Shown: positions 17,899 to 28,468, numbered from the stretch's first letter. The stretch: 64,000 nucleotides of DNA from Falsiroseomonas oleicola (GCF_019029495.1 NZ_JAERQM010000007.1:228180-292179), one strand, 5' to 3'. Notes: generated by a model not told the origin, from the sequence alone. Made by a program: numbers and translations.

Positions 17899-18519
17899 AT
17901 GGTGCGGTTTGGGGTGATGGGCGTGAGCCTCGCGGCCCTGCTCGGTGCGGCTGCGCCGGCGGCGGCCATGACTACCAGGGACCGCGATTGGTTCGTCACG
18001 GCCTATCGCGGCCAATGGATGTCGCCCCGCGGCTTGATCGGCGGCGATTTCGACGTGCAGGACGCGCATTTCACCTCGCTGGCGGTCAGCCATGTGCTGC
18101 TGCCGGAACTGCGCCTGGATCTGCCGCTGCTGGGCCGGCTTCTGGATGGCGGGTCTCTGGAGCTGGAGGGCCAGCTCGGCCTGCATGCCGGCCTGCAACA
18201 TCACACGGAGGCGACGCTCGCCTTGGCCTGGCGTTCGCCGGACCTGTCGCTGCCCGGTCCGATGCGGCTGAATCTGGCGGTGGCGGAAGGTGTCTCCTAC
18301 GCCCTGGCGCGCCCGGCGCATGAGGGGGCGGTGAATGGGCTGCGCCGGCGCAAATTCTTGAACTACCTGGCCTTCGAGGCAGAATTCACCCATGCCGCCC
18401 TGCCCGATCTCGCCCTGGTGCCGCGGCTGCACCATCGCTCCGGCATCTTCGGCGTCATCGCCCCGCAGCGGAGCGGGTCGGATTTCATCGGTCTCGGGCT
18501 GCGGATGACTTTGCGCTGA
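17899..18519 (+). CDS. PagL-like outer-membrane acyloxyacyl hydrolase family protein
   Basis: 206 residues with a signal peptide (MVRFGVMGVSLAALLGAAAPAAA). Alternating hydrophobic beta-strand patterns follow, and the chain ends in an aromatic-poor C-terminal strand GLGLRMTLR. The segment VPRLHHRSGIFGVI resembles the H-x-S active site of lipid A 3-O-deacylase PagL, and SDFIGLGLR matches the family C-terminus. I do not see a convincing third (Glu) residue of the triad, so deacylase activity is uncertain. Its 3' end overlaps the convergent DUF3422 gene by 35 bp. Confidence 0.7.
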   Translation: MVRFGVMGVSLAALLGAAAPAAAMTTRDRDWFVTAYRGQWMSPRGLIGGDFDVQDAHFTSLAVSHVLLPELRLDLPLLGRLLDGGSLELEGQLGLHAGLQHHTEATLALAWRSPDLSLPGPMRLNLAVAEGVSYALARPAHEGAVNGLRRRKFLNYLAFEAEFTHAALPDLALVPRLHHRSGIFGVIAPQRSGSDFIGLGLRMTLR

Positions 18520-19822
18520 ACGGTGCCGCCCCGCCGCGGCGCCGCCGGCGCATCCGCAGCCAGACCAAAGCCGCCACCACGGGCACCAGCACGGCCAGCG
18601 CCAGCTCCACCTGCACGCTGCCGATCGGCCAGGGCAACGGCTTCAGGGCATAGGCCGCCAGCGACAGCACGTAATAGCTGATGCCGGCCACCGACAGCCC
18701 CTCCACCGTCTCCTGCAACCGGAGCTGGGCATGGCCGGTCTCCGCCATGGCGGCGAGCAGCTTCTGGGTCTGCGCCTCCTGCGCCACGGCGACGCGGGCG
18801 CGCAGCAGGTCCACCGCCCGGCCGCAGCGCACCGACAGGCTGGCGATCCGCGTCCCGGTGGCGGCGACCGTGGCCAGGGCGGGGTCCAGCCGGCGTTCCA
18901 GGTATTCGGCCAGCGTCGGCAGCCCGGCGAGCCTTTCCTCCCGCAATCCCTGCAGCCGCTGCCCGACCAAGGCGTGATAGGCGAGGGAGGCCGAGAAGCG
19001 ATCCGCCGTGGCGGCGGCCAGTTGCTCGATGCCGGTGGCGAGTTCGCTGAGTTCCTCCAGCGCCTCCCGCTCCGCCTGCAATTCATGCAGGCCGGAGAGG
19101 CGGGCGGTCTGCGCTGCCAGGCGTTCAGAGGCGCGGCCCAGCTCGGCGGAGGCGGCGCGGGCCGGGGGCAGGGCCAGCAAGGCGAGCAGCCGGTAGGTCT
19201 CGATCTCCCACAACGCCTGGGCCAGGCGGCCCGCCAGCGCCGGGGTCAGGCCGTGGTCCTGGAGCAGGATGCGGCTGAAGCCGTCCGGCCCGGCGCGGAA
19301 ATCCGTCCAGGCGGTGGCGGCCCCGCCGGCCAGGGCGGCGCCTGCCAGATTGTCCTCGGTGAAGCAGCCGGGGGGCGGCGCCTCCGGCGCCGCATCGCCG
19401 CGCAGCACGGCGATATGGGCGGCAACCAGGGTGTGGCCGGGCAGGGCGGCCAGCCAGTCGGTCGGCACGGCGGCGATGGCGGTCGTGGCGAAGGGATCCT
19501 CCGCCTCCGCCTCGAAGACCGGGCGTTCGAAGACTGGGCGCAGGAAGGTCCAGCCGTCGAATTCGGTGTGGCGCTCATAGCGCAGGCGGAAGGCGCCGAA
19601 ATCCGCGAGCACGAAATCGGCCCCCACGGCGGGCGGGGTGACGCCATAGCGCCGGCAGAGCAGCGCGAGATGGGCGATGGCCGCGCCCCGATCCCCGCCC
19701 GGCGCCCCCACCATGGCAAGCCGGCTGATCGCCACGGGCGTGGCGAGTGGCAGGGCTGGGCGGGCATGCAATTCGCCTGTCAGCAGGTCGCGTTGCGGAT
19801 GGGGGGGGAGGTGCTGGATCAT
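18485..19822 (-). CDS. DUF3422 family membrane-anchored protein
   Basis: 445 residues from MIQHLPPHPQRDLLTGELHARP, a characteristic DUF3422 start; the in-frame extension to 20002 is rejected. Features: an RYERHTEFDGWTFLRP block (about 80-100), a long helical region with probable coiled coil (about 235-370), and one or two TM helices near the C-terminus (about 385-430) ending in a basic cluster RMRRRRRG. Likely inner membrane with a large cytoplasmic part. Function unknown. Divergent from dnaK, with 260 bp between them. Confidence 0.87.
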   Translation of the reverse strand: MIQHLPPHPQRDLLTGELHARPALPLATPVAISRLAMVGAPGGDRGAAIAHLALLCRRYGVTPPAVGADFVLADFGAFRLRYERHTEFDGWTFLRPVFERPVFEAEAEDPFATTAIAAVPTDWLAALPGHTLVAAHIAVLRGDAAPEAPPPGCFTEDNLAGAALAGGAATAWTDFRAGPDGFSRILLQDHGLTPALAGRLAQALWEIETYRLLALLALPPARAASAELGRASERLAAQTARLSGLHELQAEREALEELSELATGIEQLAAATADRFSASLAYHALVGQRLQGLREERLAGLPTLAEYLERRLDPALATVAATGTRIASLSVRCGRAVDLLRARVAVAQEAQTQKLLAAMAETGHAQLRLQETVEGLSVAGISYYVLSLAAYALKPLPWPIGSVQVELALAVLVPVVAALVWLRMRRRRRGGAAPFSAKSSAARDR

Positions 19823-19907
19823 GTCGCTGGCGCATCCTACCGCAAAGCCCGCCCGATGCCTCGGGCAAAAAGCCGAGTCTTTCCAGGGCGCGGATCGCCC
19901 TCGGGTC

Positions 19908-19936
19908 TTGTCCACCCCGCTCCGCCTGAATACATG
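19908..19936 (+). promoter_or_regulatory. Possible promoter upstream of dnaK
   Basis: TTGTCC (19908-19913), a 17-bp spacer, then TACATG (19931-19936), about 145 bp before the dnaK ATG. No CIRCE inverted repeat (TTAGCACTC-N9-GAGTGCTAA) is present. A heat-shock sigma factor site could not be assigned with confidence. Confidence 0.3.
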
Positions 19937-20082
19937 ACGGTTGCGCGGAATTCCGGGGCGTCCCCGGTCTGGCCGCAATACCACCCAACCCGCATCCGTC
20001 ACGGATCAGGGGGCGGGTGCGGTGCCGAAGGGTCGTTCGATCCATGGGCCGCCCCCGTCCGCCGCATAGGAGATAGACTCGG

Positions 20083-22011
<1,929 letters not shown>

Positions 22012-22043
22012 CGCCAGGTCTTCTTCGGATCTGATTGAGCGGC

Positions 22044-22071
22044 GCGCCCGGCTTCGCAAGAAGCCGGGCGC
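22044..22071 (+). terminator. Strong hairpin between dnaK and dnaJ
   Basis: A perfect 12-bp stem GCGCCCGGCTTC (22044-22055) / GAAGCCGGGCGC (22060-22071) with loop GCAA (GNRA tetraloop) and no T tract. It probably lowers dnaJ expression relative to dnaK or protects the dnaK mRNA 3' end, rather than acting as a full terminator. Confidence 0.6.
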
Positions 22072-22112
22072 TGCCATGTTGACCACGCCGCCCCGCGAGG
22101 ACCCACGGGATC

Positions 22113-23267
22113 ATGGCCAAGCGCGACTATTACGAAGTTCTGGGCGTCGCCCGGGATGCGAGCGAGGAGGACCTGAAGAAGGCCTACCGCAAGCTCGCCA
22201 TGCAGCATCATCCGGATCGCAACAAGGGCGATGCGGGCTCGGAGGCCAAGTTCAAGGAGGCCAACGAGGCCTACGACATCCTGAAGGACGCCGAGAAGCG
22301 CGCCGCCTATGACCGCTTCGGCCACGCCGCCTTCGAACAGGGCGGCGGTGGCGGCGGCGGGGGCGCCGGCATGGGCGGCAACCCCTTCGGCGGCGCCTTC
22401 GAGGATATCTTCGAGGAGATGTTCGGCGGCCTGGGCCGGGGCCGGGGCGGCGCGCGTGCCGCCGCCGGCCGTGGCAGCGACCTGCGCCACCAGGTGGAGG
22501 TCTCGCTGGAGGAGGCCTATGCGGGGGTGAAGAAGACCATCCGCGTGCCCTCATCGGTCGTCTGCGAGGCCTGCAAGGGCACCGGCAGCGAAGGGCCGGC
22601 GGCGCAGGCCGCGCAGACCTGCCCGACCTGCAACGGCGCTGGCAAGGTGCGGGCGCAGCAGGGCTTCTTCCTGATCGAGCGCACCTGCCCCACCTGTTCC
22701 GGCAGCGGGCGGATCATCAAGAACCCCTGCAAGGTCTGCGCCGGCCAGGGCCGGGTGCAGCGCGACCGCACCCTGGCCGTGACCATCCCGGCGGGCGTCG
22801 AGGACGGCACGCGCATCCGCCTGTCCGGCGAGGGGGAGGCCGGGCTGCGCGGTGCGCCCTCCGGCGACCTCTATGTCGATGTGGCAGTGCGCCAGCACGC
22901 CATCTTCCAGCGCGATGGCGCCAACATCTTCGTTCGCGTCCCGCTGCGGATGACCCAGGCGGCCCTGGGCGGCGGGGTGGAGGTGCCGGTGATCGATGGC
23001 GGCCGCGCGCGCGTCACCATCCCGGCCGGCACGCAGACCGGCGACCAGTTCCGCCTGCGCGGCAAGGGCTTTTCCGTCCTCCGCTCCGCCGCGCGGGGCG
23101 ACATGTATGTGCAGGTGGCGGTGGAAACGCCGCAGAACCTCTCGAAGAAGCAGCAGGAACTGCTGGCCGAGTTCGAGGCCGAGAGCGAGAAGACCGGCCG
23201 TTCCAACCCGGAAACGGAGGGCTTCTTCGCCAAGGTGAAGGAGTTCTGGGACGGGCTGGGCCGCTAG
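22113..23267 (+). CDS. dnaJ: Chaperone protein DnaJ (Hsp40)
   Basis: 384 residues. The J domain has the HPD motif ([15 protein letters not shown]). Next are a Gly-rich G/F region (about 75-110) and four CxxCxGxG-type zinc repeats: [31 protein letters not shown] and [10 protein letters not shown]. The C-terminal substrate-binding domains follow. It stimulates DnaK ATPase and delivers clients. Co-transcribed with dnaK, with an intergenic hairpin that may tune the ratio. Confidence 0.98.
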   Translation: MAKRDYYEVLGVARDASEEDLKKAYRKLAMQHHPDRNKGDAGSEAKFKEANEAYDILKDAEKRAAYDRFGHAAFEQGGGGGGGGAGMGGNPFGGAFEDIFEEMFGGLGRGRGGARAAAGRGSDLRHQVEVSLEEAYAGVKKTIRVPSSVVCEACKGTGSEGPAAQAAQTCPTCNGAGKVRAQQGFFLIERTCPTCSGSGRIIKNPCKVCAGQGRVQRDRTLAVTIPAGVEDGTRIRLSGEGEAGLRGAPSGDLYVDVAVRQHAIFQRDGANIFVRVPLRMTQAALGGGVEVPVIDGGRARVTIPAGTQTGDQFRLRGKGFSVLRSAARGDMYVQVAVETPQNLSKKQQELLAEFEAESEKTGRSNPETEGFFAKVKEFWDGLGR

Positions 23268-23513
23268 GAGCCTGTCCGCCCCAATCGCTGCGAGGTGCCG
23301 CGAATGGGGCGGGCAGGGCGCCAAAAGCGGCGCCGCGGCAACAGTCCCGGTTTTTTTGATCCCCGCCAGGAACCCGGGCAGGTGCGCGCCGTTTGTCCTG
23401 CAACCCATCGCAAGTCCCCCCCTGCGATCGGCCAGAGGCAGGCGGCGGCGCGTTACCCCCCCCAAGGTCCCATCCGCGCGGCCGCCTGCCCCCCTCCTTC
23501 AATCTTGACCTTG

Positions 23514-23544
23514 ACCCGATGCTGCGCGCAGCGTCCGGGTTTTT
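23514..23544 (+). terminator. Rho-independent terminator between dnaJ and dapB
   Basis: ACCCG (23514-23518) pairs with CGGGT, enclosing an inner GCTGC/GCAGC stem, and is followed by TTTTT (to 23544). It ends 16 bp before the dapB ATG and would separate dapB from dnaKJ. The preceding 240 bp have a run of seven T (23351-23357) without a good stem, and no gene. Confidence 0.6.
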
Positions 23545-23559
23545 CGCGTGGGGGGCGGT

Positions 23560-24336
23560 ATGATCCGAATCGGCATTGCCGGCATGGCCGGGCGCATGGG
23601 CAGCCTGCTGGTGGGGGAAGTTGCCCAGGCCGGTGCCAGCCTCGCGGGTGGTACACTCCGCCCGGGCAGCACCCGCGCGGCACCCCTGGGCCTTTCCATC
23701 CTGCCCGATGCCGATGCGCTGTTCGCCGCCAGTGACGTGGTGATCGACTTCACCCACGCCGATGAGGCGGTGCCCCATGCCACCTGCGCGCTGCGCCACG
23801 GAAAGCCGCTGGTGCTCGGTTCCTCCGGCCTCTCGCCGGCACAGGAACGGGCGGTGACGGAGGCCGCCGCGCGCGTTCCGATCCTGCATGCCGCGAATTT
23901 CGCGCCCGGCGTCAATCTGGTGCTGGCCCTGGCCGAGAAGCTGGCCGCCGCCCTGCCGCCCGAGAGCTACGATGCCGAGATCGTCGAGATGCATCATCGC
24001 CAGAAGGTGGATGCCCCCTCCGGCACCGCGCTGGCCATGGGCCGCGCGGTGGCGAAGGGCCGGGGCACGACGCTGGAAGCGGCTGGCATGGAAAGTGGGC
24101 GGGATGGCCATACAGGGGCGCGCGCCACCGGCGCCATCGGCTTCGCCGCGCTGCGTGGCGGCCAGGTGGTGGGCGAGCATACGCTGATCTTCGCCGCCGG
24201 CACCGAGCAGATCGCCATCACCCATCGCAGTTTCGACCGTCGCGCCTATGCCTCCGGCGCCATCCGGGCGGCGTTGTGGCTGCACGGGCGGGCGCCGGGG
24301 CTCTATTCGATGATGGATGTGCTGGGGATGCGCTGA
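23560..24336 (+). CDS. dapB: 4-hydroxy-tetrahydrodipicolinate reductase
   Basis: 258 residues. N-terminal NAD(P)-binding GIAGMAGRMG, then VVIDFTHADEAV, SSGLSPAQ and NFAPGVNLVLAL. The catalytic HHRQKVDAPSGTAL block contains the His and Lys of the active site. It reduces the DapA product in lysine and meso-diaminopimelate synthesis, feeding peptidoglycan. The ATG at 23560 follows GGGGGCGG; a GTG at 23548 would add four residues. Confidence 0.96.
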   Translation: MIRIGIAGMAGRMGSLLVGEVAQAGASLAGGTLRPGSTRAAPLGLSILPDADALFAASDVVIDFTHADEAVPHATCALRHGKPLVLGSSGLSPAQERAVTEAAARVPILHAANFAPGVNLVLALAEKLAAALPPESYDAEIVEMHHRQKVDAPSGTALAMGRAVAKGRGTTLEAAGMESGRDGHTGARATGAIGFAALRGGQVVGEHTLIFAAGTEQIAITHRSFDRRAYASGAIRAALWLHGRAPGLYSMMDVLGMR

Positions 24337-24362
24337 AGGCGGGACGCCAGTAACCGTCTGCC

Positions 24363-24391
24363 TTGACCCCGCCACACCGCACTGCAATACG
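24363..24391 (+). promoter_or_regulatory. Putative promoter upstream of metK
   Basis: TTGACC (24363-24368), a 17-bp spacer, then AATACG (24386-24391). The leader to the metK ATG is about 75 nt and contains a short CCCGGA/CCGGG hairpin. I could not fit it to a known SAM riboswitch class. Confidence 0.4.
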
Positions 24392-24471
24392 GCCCTATCC
24401 CGGATCCGCCGGGTCGAACGAGCCAGGCCGGGGCGAACCGGCCCTCACGCGACAAGAGGCCGAACCACGCC

Positions 24472-25659
24472 ATGCGCGACAAGGGCGAATACCTTTTCAC
24501 GTCTGAAAGCGTCTCCGAAGGCCACCCGGACAAGGTGGCGGACCGCATTTCGGATACCGTTCTCGACGCCTATCTCTCGGCCGACCCCTATGCCCGCGTG
24601 GCCTGCGAGACGCTGGTCACCACCAACCGCGTGGTGCTGGCCGGTGAAACGCGCGGCCCCGGCAGCGTCACCCCCGACCTGCTGATGCATCTGACGCGCA
24701 TGGCGATCCGCGACATCGGCTATGAGCAGGACGGCTTCCACTGGCAGAACGCCAACATCGAATGCCACCTGCATGCCCAGTCCGCGCATATCGCGCAGGG
24801 CGTGGATGCGGCCGGCAACAAGGATGAGGGCGCCGGCGACCAGGGCATCATGTTCGGCTATGCCTGCACCGAGACGCCGGAACTGATGCCGGCGCCGCTG
24901 TACTACGCCCATCTGATCCTGCGCCGCATCGCCGAGATGCGCCGCGCCGGTGACGTGGCCGTGGCAGGGCTGCTGCCGGACGCCAAGTCCCAGGTGACGC
25001 TGAAGTATGTCGACGGCAAGCCGGTGGGTGCCACCAGCGTCGTCGTCTCGACCCAGCACGAGGAACGCCTCGACCAGGCCGAGATCAAGCGGATGATCCG
25101 CCCGATCATCGAGAGCAGCCTGCCCAAGGGCTGGATGTGCCCGGACAACGAGCTGTATGTGAACCCGACCGGCACCTTCGTCATCGGCGGCCCCGATGGT
25201 GACTGCGGCCTGACCGGGCGCAAGATCATCGTCGACACCTATGGCGGCGCGGCCCCGCATGGCGGCGGCGCCTTCAGCGGCAAGGACCCGACCAAGGTCG
25301 ACCGTTCGGCCGCCTATGCGGCGCGCTACGTCGCGAAGAACGTCGTCGCCTCCGGCCTCGCGGAGAAGTGCACGATCCAGGTGAGCTACGCGATCGGCGT
25401 CTCCAAGCCGCTGTCGGTCTATTTCGACCTGCATGGCACGGGCAAGGATGTGGACGAGGTGAAGCTGGCCAAGGTGATGGACGGGCTGATGAACCTGTCC
25501 CCGCGCGGGATCCGGGAGCATCTGCATCTGAACCGCCCGATCTATGCGGTGACCAGCGCCTACGGCCATTTCGGCCGCACGCCGGATGCCGAGAAGGGCA
25601 CCTTCACCTGGGAAAAGACGGACCTCGCCGACGAGATCCGCCGCGCCTTCAACCGGTAA
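24472..25659 (+). CDS. metK: S-adenosylmethionine synthetase
   Basis: 395 residues. The N-terminal [12 protein letters not shown] has the ATP-binding His and Asp. The [12 protein letters not shown] loop follows, then [20 protein letters not shown] with the metal and substrate ligands and [19 protein letters not shown]. It makes SAM from methionine and ATP. Together with ahcY at 47.6 kb it covers synthesis and SAH removal in the methyl cycle. Three hairpins follow, the last a probable terminator. Confidence 0.98.
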   Translation: MRDKGEYLFTSESVSEGHPDKVADRISDTVLDAYLSADPYARVACETLVTTNRVVLAGETRGPGSVTPDLLMHLTRMAIRDIGYEQDGFHWQNANIECHLHAQSAHIAQGVDAAGNKDEGAGDQGIMFGYACTETPELMPAPLYYAHLILRRIAEMRRAGDVAVAGLLPDAKSQVTLKYVDGKPVGATSVVVSTQHEERLDQAEIKRMIRPIIESSLPKGWMCPDNELYVNPTGTFVIGGPDGDCGLTGRKIIVDTYGGAAPHGGGAFSGKDPTKVDRSAAYAARYVAKNVVASGLAEKCTIQVSYAIGVSKPLSVYFDLHGTGKDVDEVKLAKVMDGLMNLSPRGIREHLHLNRPIYAVTSAYGHFGRTPDAEKGTFTWEKTDLADEIRRAFNR

Positions 25660-25666
25660 CTTTCGG

Positions 25667-25769
25667 CCGGCCCGCGCTTTGGCGTGGGCCGGTCCTGCCT
25701 GCCCCGTCCGCGCCTTGGCGCGGCCGGTCTTGTCTGTTGGGCGGCGGGCGCAGGCCCGTCGCCCCTTTT
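25667..25769 (+). terminator. Three successive hairpins after metK, the last a terminator
   Basis: Hairpin 1: CCGGCCC (25667-25673) with GGGCCGG (25686-25692). Hairpin 2: CCGCGC (25708-25713) with GCGCGG (25718-25723). Hairpin 3: GGGCGGCGGG (25739-25748) with CCCGTCGCCC (25755-25764, one G:U pair), followed by CTTTTC. Hairpin 3 has intrinsic-terminator form and ends 14 bp before trmB. Confidence 0.65.
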
Positions 25770-25783
25770 CGTTTGAGGCCCCG

Positions 25784-26497
25784 ATGACCGCAGACCGTCC
25801 GCCATTGGCCGAGGGCGTGCCCGACCGGCTCTATGGCCGCCAGCGCGGCCACAAGCTGCGGCCGCGCCAGCAATTGCTGCTGGACGCCACCTTGCCGCGG
25901 CTGCGCTTGCTGCCCGAGATGGCCAGCGACCCCCTGGCCGCCTTCGGCATGCCGGGTGCGAAACTGTGGCTGGAGGTGGGGTTCGGGGGCGGCGAGCATG
26001 CGCTCGAGCAGCATCGGGCGCATCCGGATGTGGCCTACATCGCCTCGGAGGTCTTTGAGAACGGGCTGTGTTCCCTGCTGACCCGGCTGGTGCCGGATGG
26101 CGAGGAGGCGACCGGGCCGTTGCCGCCCAGCCTGAAGCTGTGGCCGCAGGATGCGCGCCACCTGCTGGGCCTGCTGCCGGAGGGCGCGCTGGACCGCCTG
26201 ATGCTGATGTTCCCCGACCCCTGGCCCAAATCCCGGCACTCCAAGCGCCGCTTCGTGCATCCCGAGATGCTGCCGCTGGTCGCCCGCGTGCTGCGCCCGG
26301 GCGGCGAATGGCGCATCGCCAGCGACGACCCGACCTACCAGGCCTGGGTGACGGAGGTTTTTGCCGACCAGTCCCTGTTCACCCAGGCGGAGCGCCACGA
26401 CGCGGAACGGCCGGCGGGCTGGCCTGGCACGCGGTATGAGGCGAAGGCGCGGCGCGAGGGTCGGCAGCCGATCTGGTGGATTTTCCAGAGGGTCTGA
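25784..26497 (+). CDS. trmB: tRNA (guanine-N7-)-methyltransferase
   Basis: 237 residues from MTADRPPLAEGVPDRLYGRQRGHKLRPRQ. SAM-binding EVGFGGGEHA is followed by SEVFENGL and the family signature LMLMFPDPWPKSRHSKRRFV. It makes m7G46 in tRNA. The in-frame upstream extension covers the metK terminator and is rejected. The last codons read GRQPIWWIFQRV. A near copy of this end (GRAPPIWWIFRRNPQK) occurs 1.87 kb downstream in an open frame, so the present C-terminus may have been replaced by an insertion event. Confidence 0.95.
   Translation: MTADRPPLAEGVPDRLYGRQRGHKLRPRQQLLLDATLPRLRLLPEMASDPLAAFGMPGAKLWLEVGFGGGEHALEQHRAHPDVAYIASEVFENGLCSLLTRLVPDGEEATGPLPPSLKLWPQDARHLLGLLPEGALDRLMLMFPDPWPKSRHSKRRFVHPEMLPLVARVLRPGGEWRIASDDPTYQAWVTEVFADQSLFTQAERHDAERPAGWPGTRYEAKARREGRQPIWWIFQRV
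26471..26486 (+). repeat. Left direct repeat (trmB 3' end) flanking the DUF4261/Imm11 insert
   Basis: ATCTGGTGGATTTTCC inside the trmB coding sequence. It matches 28339-28354 at 15 of 16 positions. Confidence 0.7.
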
Positions 26498-26733
26498 GCA
26501 GCGCGGCGATTGCCATTGGCCCACGTTCACCGCTCGCTTCTGCAAGCTGCGACGGGGCGCCGGCCTAGGATCTTTGGCTGCTTGAGGAGAGCTGCCGCTC
26601 CACGAGCATGGCTGCCGGCGGGTCAGTCCATGGCGGGGTGTCGACGCCGCCGTAGCGCTGCCCCATGATGTCGAATGTTCCGTATAAGCACCGTCTGATG
26701 TCGGCGCCTGATGGGCAAGAAGATCGACGACGC

Positions 26734-28314
26734 ATGTTCCGCATCCACGCCGTAGTGATCTTGTCCGAGCCAACAGCCAGCCTCCCGGCGGGGCGGATCA
26801 CGTCTTCTTTCCGCAATGGCCGACCAGCCAGGCTTGCTCCAGGCACGCGGAAATCTGGCAATCCCCTCGTCCTTCTATACATGAATATCCCATACACGAT
26901 CCTTCGTGTGGACCACCCGGTGCCCGACAGCGTCATCGAGGCCGCTGCCGCGCAAGCCAGTTGGTGGCCGGAGGCGGGTAAGGCCACCCGACGGCACGCC
27001 GCGCACCTCATCATCGCCCCCGTCGAGCCCACCGATGAGAGCCCCCGTGGAGACGGCTTTACCGTCGCCTTCACGCTGACCGAGATCGCCGCGGCCGTGG
27101 TTGCCGCGATGCCGAGCGCAATCGCCGTCTACTGGCCGACCTCCGGCGTCCTTCAGCCCGCGGCAAGGGCGGCGGATTTTGTAGGAGCCTTGGCCTACAA
27201 TAGGCTTTGGCTACACCCGCACCTGTTCGGCGGACCCGGACAGGCGTTTGGGATCGTATTGCGCGGGCTGGATGCTCTTATCGGGCATGATCTGGTGGTA
27301 GAGCCAACCAATGTCGTGCCACCGGAAGACCTGCATTGGCGGGCGATGCACGTTGCAGACCGTCTGATGCGGCAGATACCGACCTTGCGGGATGGAGATA
27401 TCGTGGGGTTCAGCGAGACGGAGCGCGGCCGGGTCCGGCTGGGCGCCTGGCCCGGCATGCCTGGACTGGTCTATCGCCTGACGATGGAGGTGGATGAGGC
27501 CAAGCCAACCGCGACGACTGCAACCGCCTCGACCAACCCGGGCGTCGCGTACCGAGCAGAGCGGGCCGCAGCCGATGCACGCCATGCCGGCACGGCGATG
27601 CGGCGCTATTCCAAAATGCTCGTCTCGCTTTCTTCAACCTGCTTGCGCGGCGACAAGCCGGCGCTGACCTACCCGGCTCGCGCCAACCCGGCGCATCCGC
27701 CGTTGAGTGGTGATTTTGGAGAGGCCGGATGGGGCGGCGGGCGGGGCTGGGACAGGCTGCGCACACCAGAGGCCATGGGTACGCCCATCCGCTTTCAGTC
27801 CCGCGCGCGTAGGGCGGAGCAGATAGGCGATGTCATAGGGTCCACATTCCTTGGGACCATGGTGATCGTCTCCAACAAGGCCGCGGCGTTGATGCGGGAA
27901 TTCGAGCCTGAGGGCGTCGATACCCATCCCGTTGAAATCACGCTCGCGACGGGAGAGGTGGTGCTGGAAGGCAGCTTCCACCTGTTCGAGGCCACGCGCG
28001 ACATCCCGGCCGTGGACCTCGAGGTCAGCGGCTGGCGTTGGATATCTGGCTGGCAAGGCGTCCTCCGCCTGGAATGGACCAAGCCCGACGGGAACGATGT
28101 GCCCCGCTATCTTCTCCGGGACGAGGTGCTGCCCGACAGCACGCATTTGTTCCGTGACCGCCGCTTGCCCGGCGGCGGTCCGATCTGGGTTTCGAATGCA
28201 TTGCGGGAGGCAATGGTTGCGCAAGGCATCACCGGCCCCGGCTTCGCCTGGGGCGATCGCGGCTGGCACACGATGTCATTGGAGCCGCAGCGCAAACGGG
28301 GGAAGGAGGCGTGA
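26734..28314 (+). CDS. DUF4261 domain protein fused to Imm11/DUF1629-like domain
   Basis: 526 residues from Met at 26734; an alternative Met at 26698 adds 12. N-terminal part (about 1-250) resembles DUF4261: MFRIHAVVILSEP, WWPEAGKATRRHAAHLIIAP, AIAVYWPTSGVLQP. C-terminal part (about 365-520) resembles DUF1629/Imm11: GTMVIVSNKAAALMREFEPEGVDTHPVEI, then THLFRDRRLPGGGPIWVSNALREA with the closing GITGPGFAW. The linker (about 270-360) is Ala/Thr/Gly-rich. Imm11-type proteins are immunity partners of polymorphic toxins; a DUF4261 fusion is unusual to my knowledge. No toxin is adjacent. GC is visibly below neighbouring genes, and it sits between trmB end repeats, suggesting transfer. Family calls are by eye. 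Confidence 0.7.
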   Translation: MFRIHAVVILSEPTASLPAGRITSSFRNGRPARLAPGTRKSGNPLVLLYMNIPYTILRVDHPVPDSVIEAAAAQASWWPEAGKATRRHAAHLIIAPVEPTDESPRGDGFTVAFTLTEIAAAVVAAMPSAIAVYWPTSGVLQPAARAADFVGALAYNRLWLHPHLFGGPGQAFGIVLRGLDALIGHDLVVEPTNVVPPEDLHWRAMHVADRLMRQIPTLRDGDIVGFSETERGRVRLGAWPGMPGLVYRLTMEVDEAKPTATTATASTNPGVAYRAERAAADARHAGTAMRRYSKMLVSLSSTCLRGDKPALTYPARANPAHPPLSGDFGEAGWGGGRGWDRLRTPEAMGTPIRFQSRARRAEQIGDVIGSTFLGTMVIVSNKAAALMREFEPEGVDTHPVEITLATGEVVLEGSFHLFEATRDIPAVDLEVSGWRWISGWQGVLRLEWTKPDGNDVPRYLLRDEVLPDSTHLFRDRRLPGGGPIWVSNALREAMVAQGITGPGFAWGDRGWHTMSLEPQRKRGKEA

Positions 28315-28338
28315 CGTTCCCCAGGCCGCGCGCCACCC

Positions 28339-28374
28339 ATCTGGTGGATCTTCCGCCGCAATCCACAAAAATAG
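28339..28374 (+). pseudogene. Displaced trmB 3'-end remnant (right direct repeat)
   Basis: ATCTGGTGGATCTTCC (28339-28354) repeats trmB 26471-26486. Read in the same frame as the preceding stop codon, the surrounding codons give GRAPPIWWIFRRNPQK and a TAG at 28372-28374, a plausible original TrmB C-terminus. It lies right after the DUF4261/Imm11 gene. Confidence 0.6.
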
Positions 28375-28439
28375 ATGAGGGGTACGGGGAGAATACCTTC
28401 TCCCCGGCCTTGCCCCCGTCTTGGCTGGCCTGACTCCGC

Positions 28440-28468
28440 TTGCAGCCACCCAGGCCGGCGGCTATATG
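28440..28468 (+). promoter_or_regulatory. Sigma-70 promoter of the rimP-nusA-infB operon
   Basis: TTGCAG (28440-28445), a 17-bp spacer, then TATATG (28463-28468), one of the best -35/-10 pairs in the window. Expected start near 28475, about 100 nt before rimP. Confidence 0.65.

Noticed and set aside
19830-20082. CIRCE operator or clear heat-shock sigma promoter upstream of dnaK
   Set aside because: No TTAGCACTC inverted repeat, and no convincing heat-shock -35/-10 pair.
23340-23360. Terminator at the run of seven T downstream of dnaJ
   Set aside because: No stable stem directly precedes the T run. The better terminator is at 23514-23544.
24337-24471. SAM riboswitch upstream of metK
   Set aside because: The 135-nt leader has only a short hairpin and none of the pseudoknot or helix layout I could match to SAM-I, SAM-II or related classes.
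25667-25723. Small RNA or riboswitch from the first two hairpins after metK
   Set aside because: They are simple GC stems close to the terminator, without a promoter of their own. Recorded only as part of the terminator region.
26565-26733. Minus-strand peptide-like stretch (CLYGTFDIMGQRYGGVDTPP and following residues) upstream of the DUF4261/Imm11 gene
   Set aside because: It looks protein-like but is short, without a recognisable family or start, and overlaps the beginning of the accessory gene. Possibly a remnant, but not supportable.
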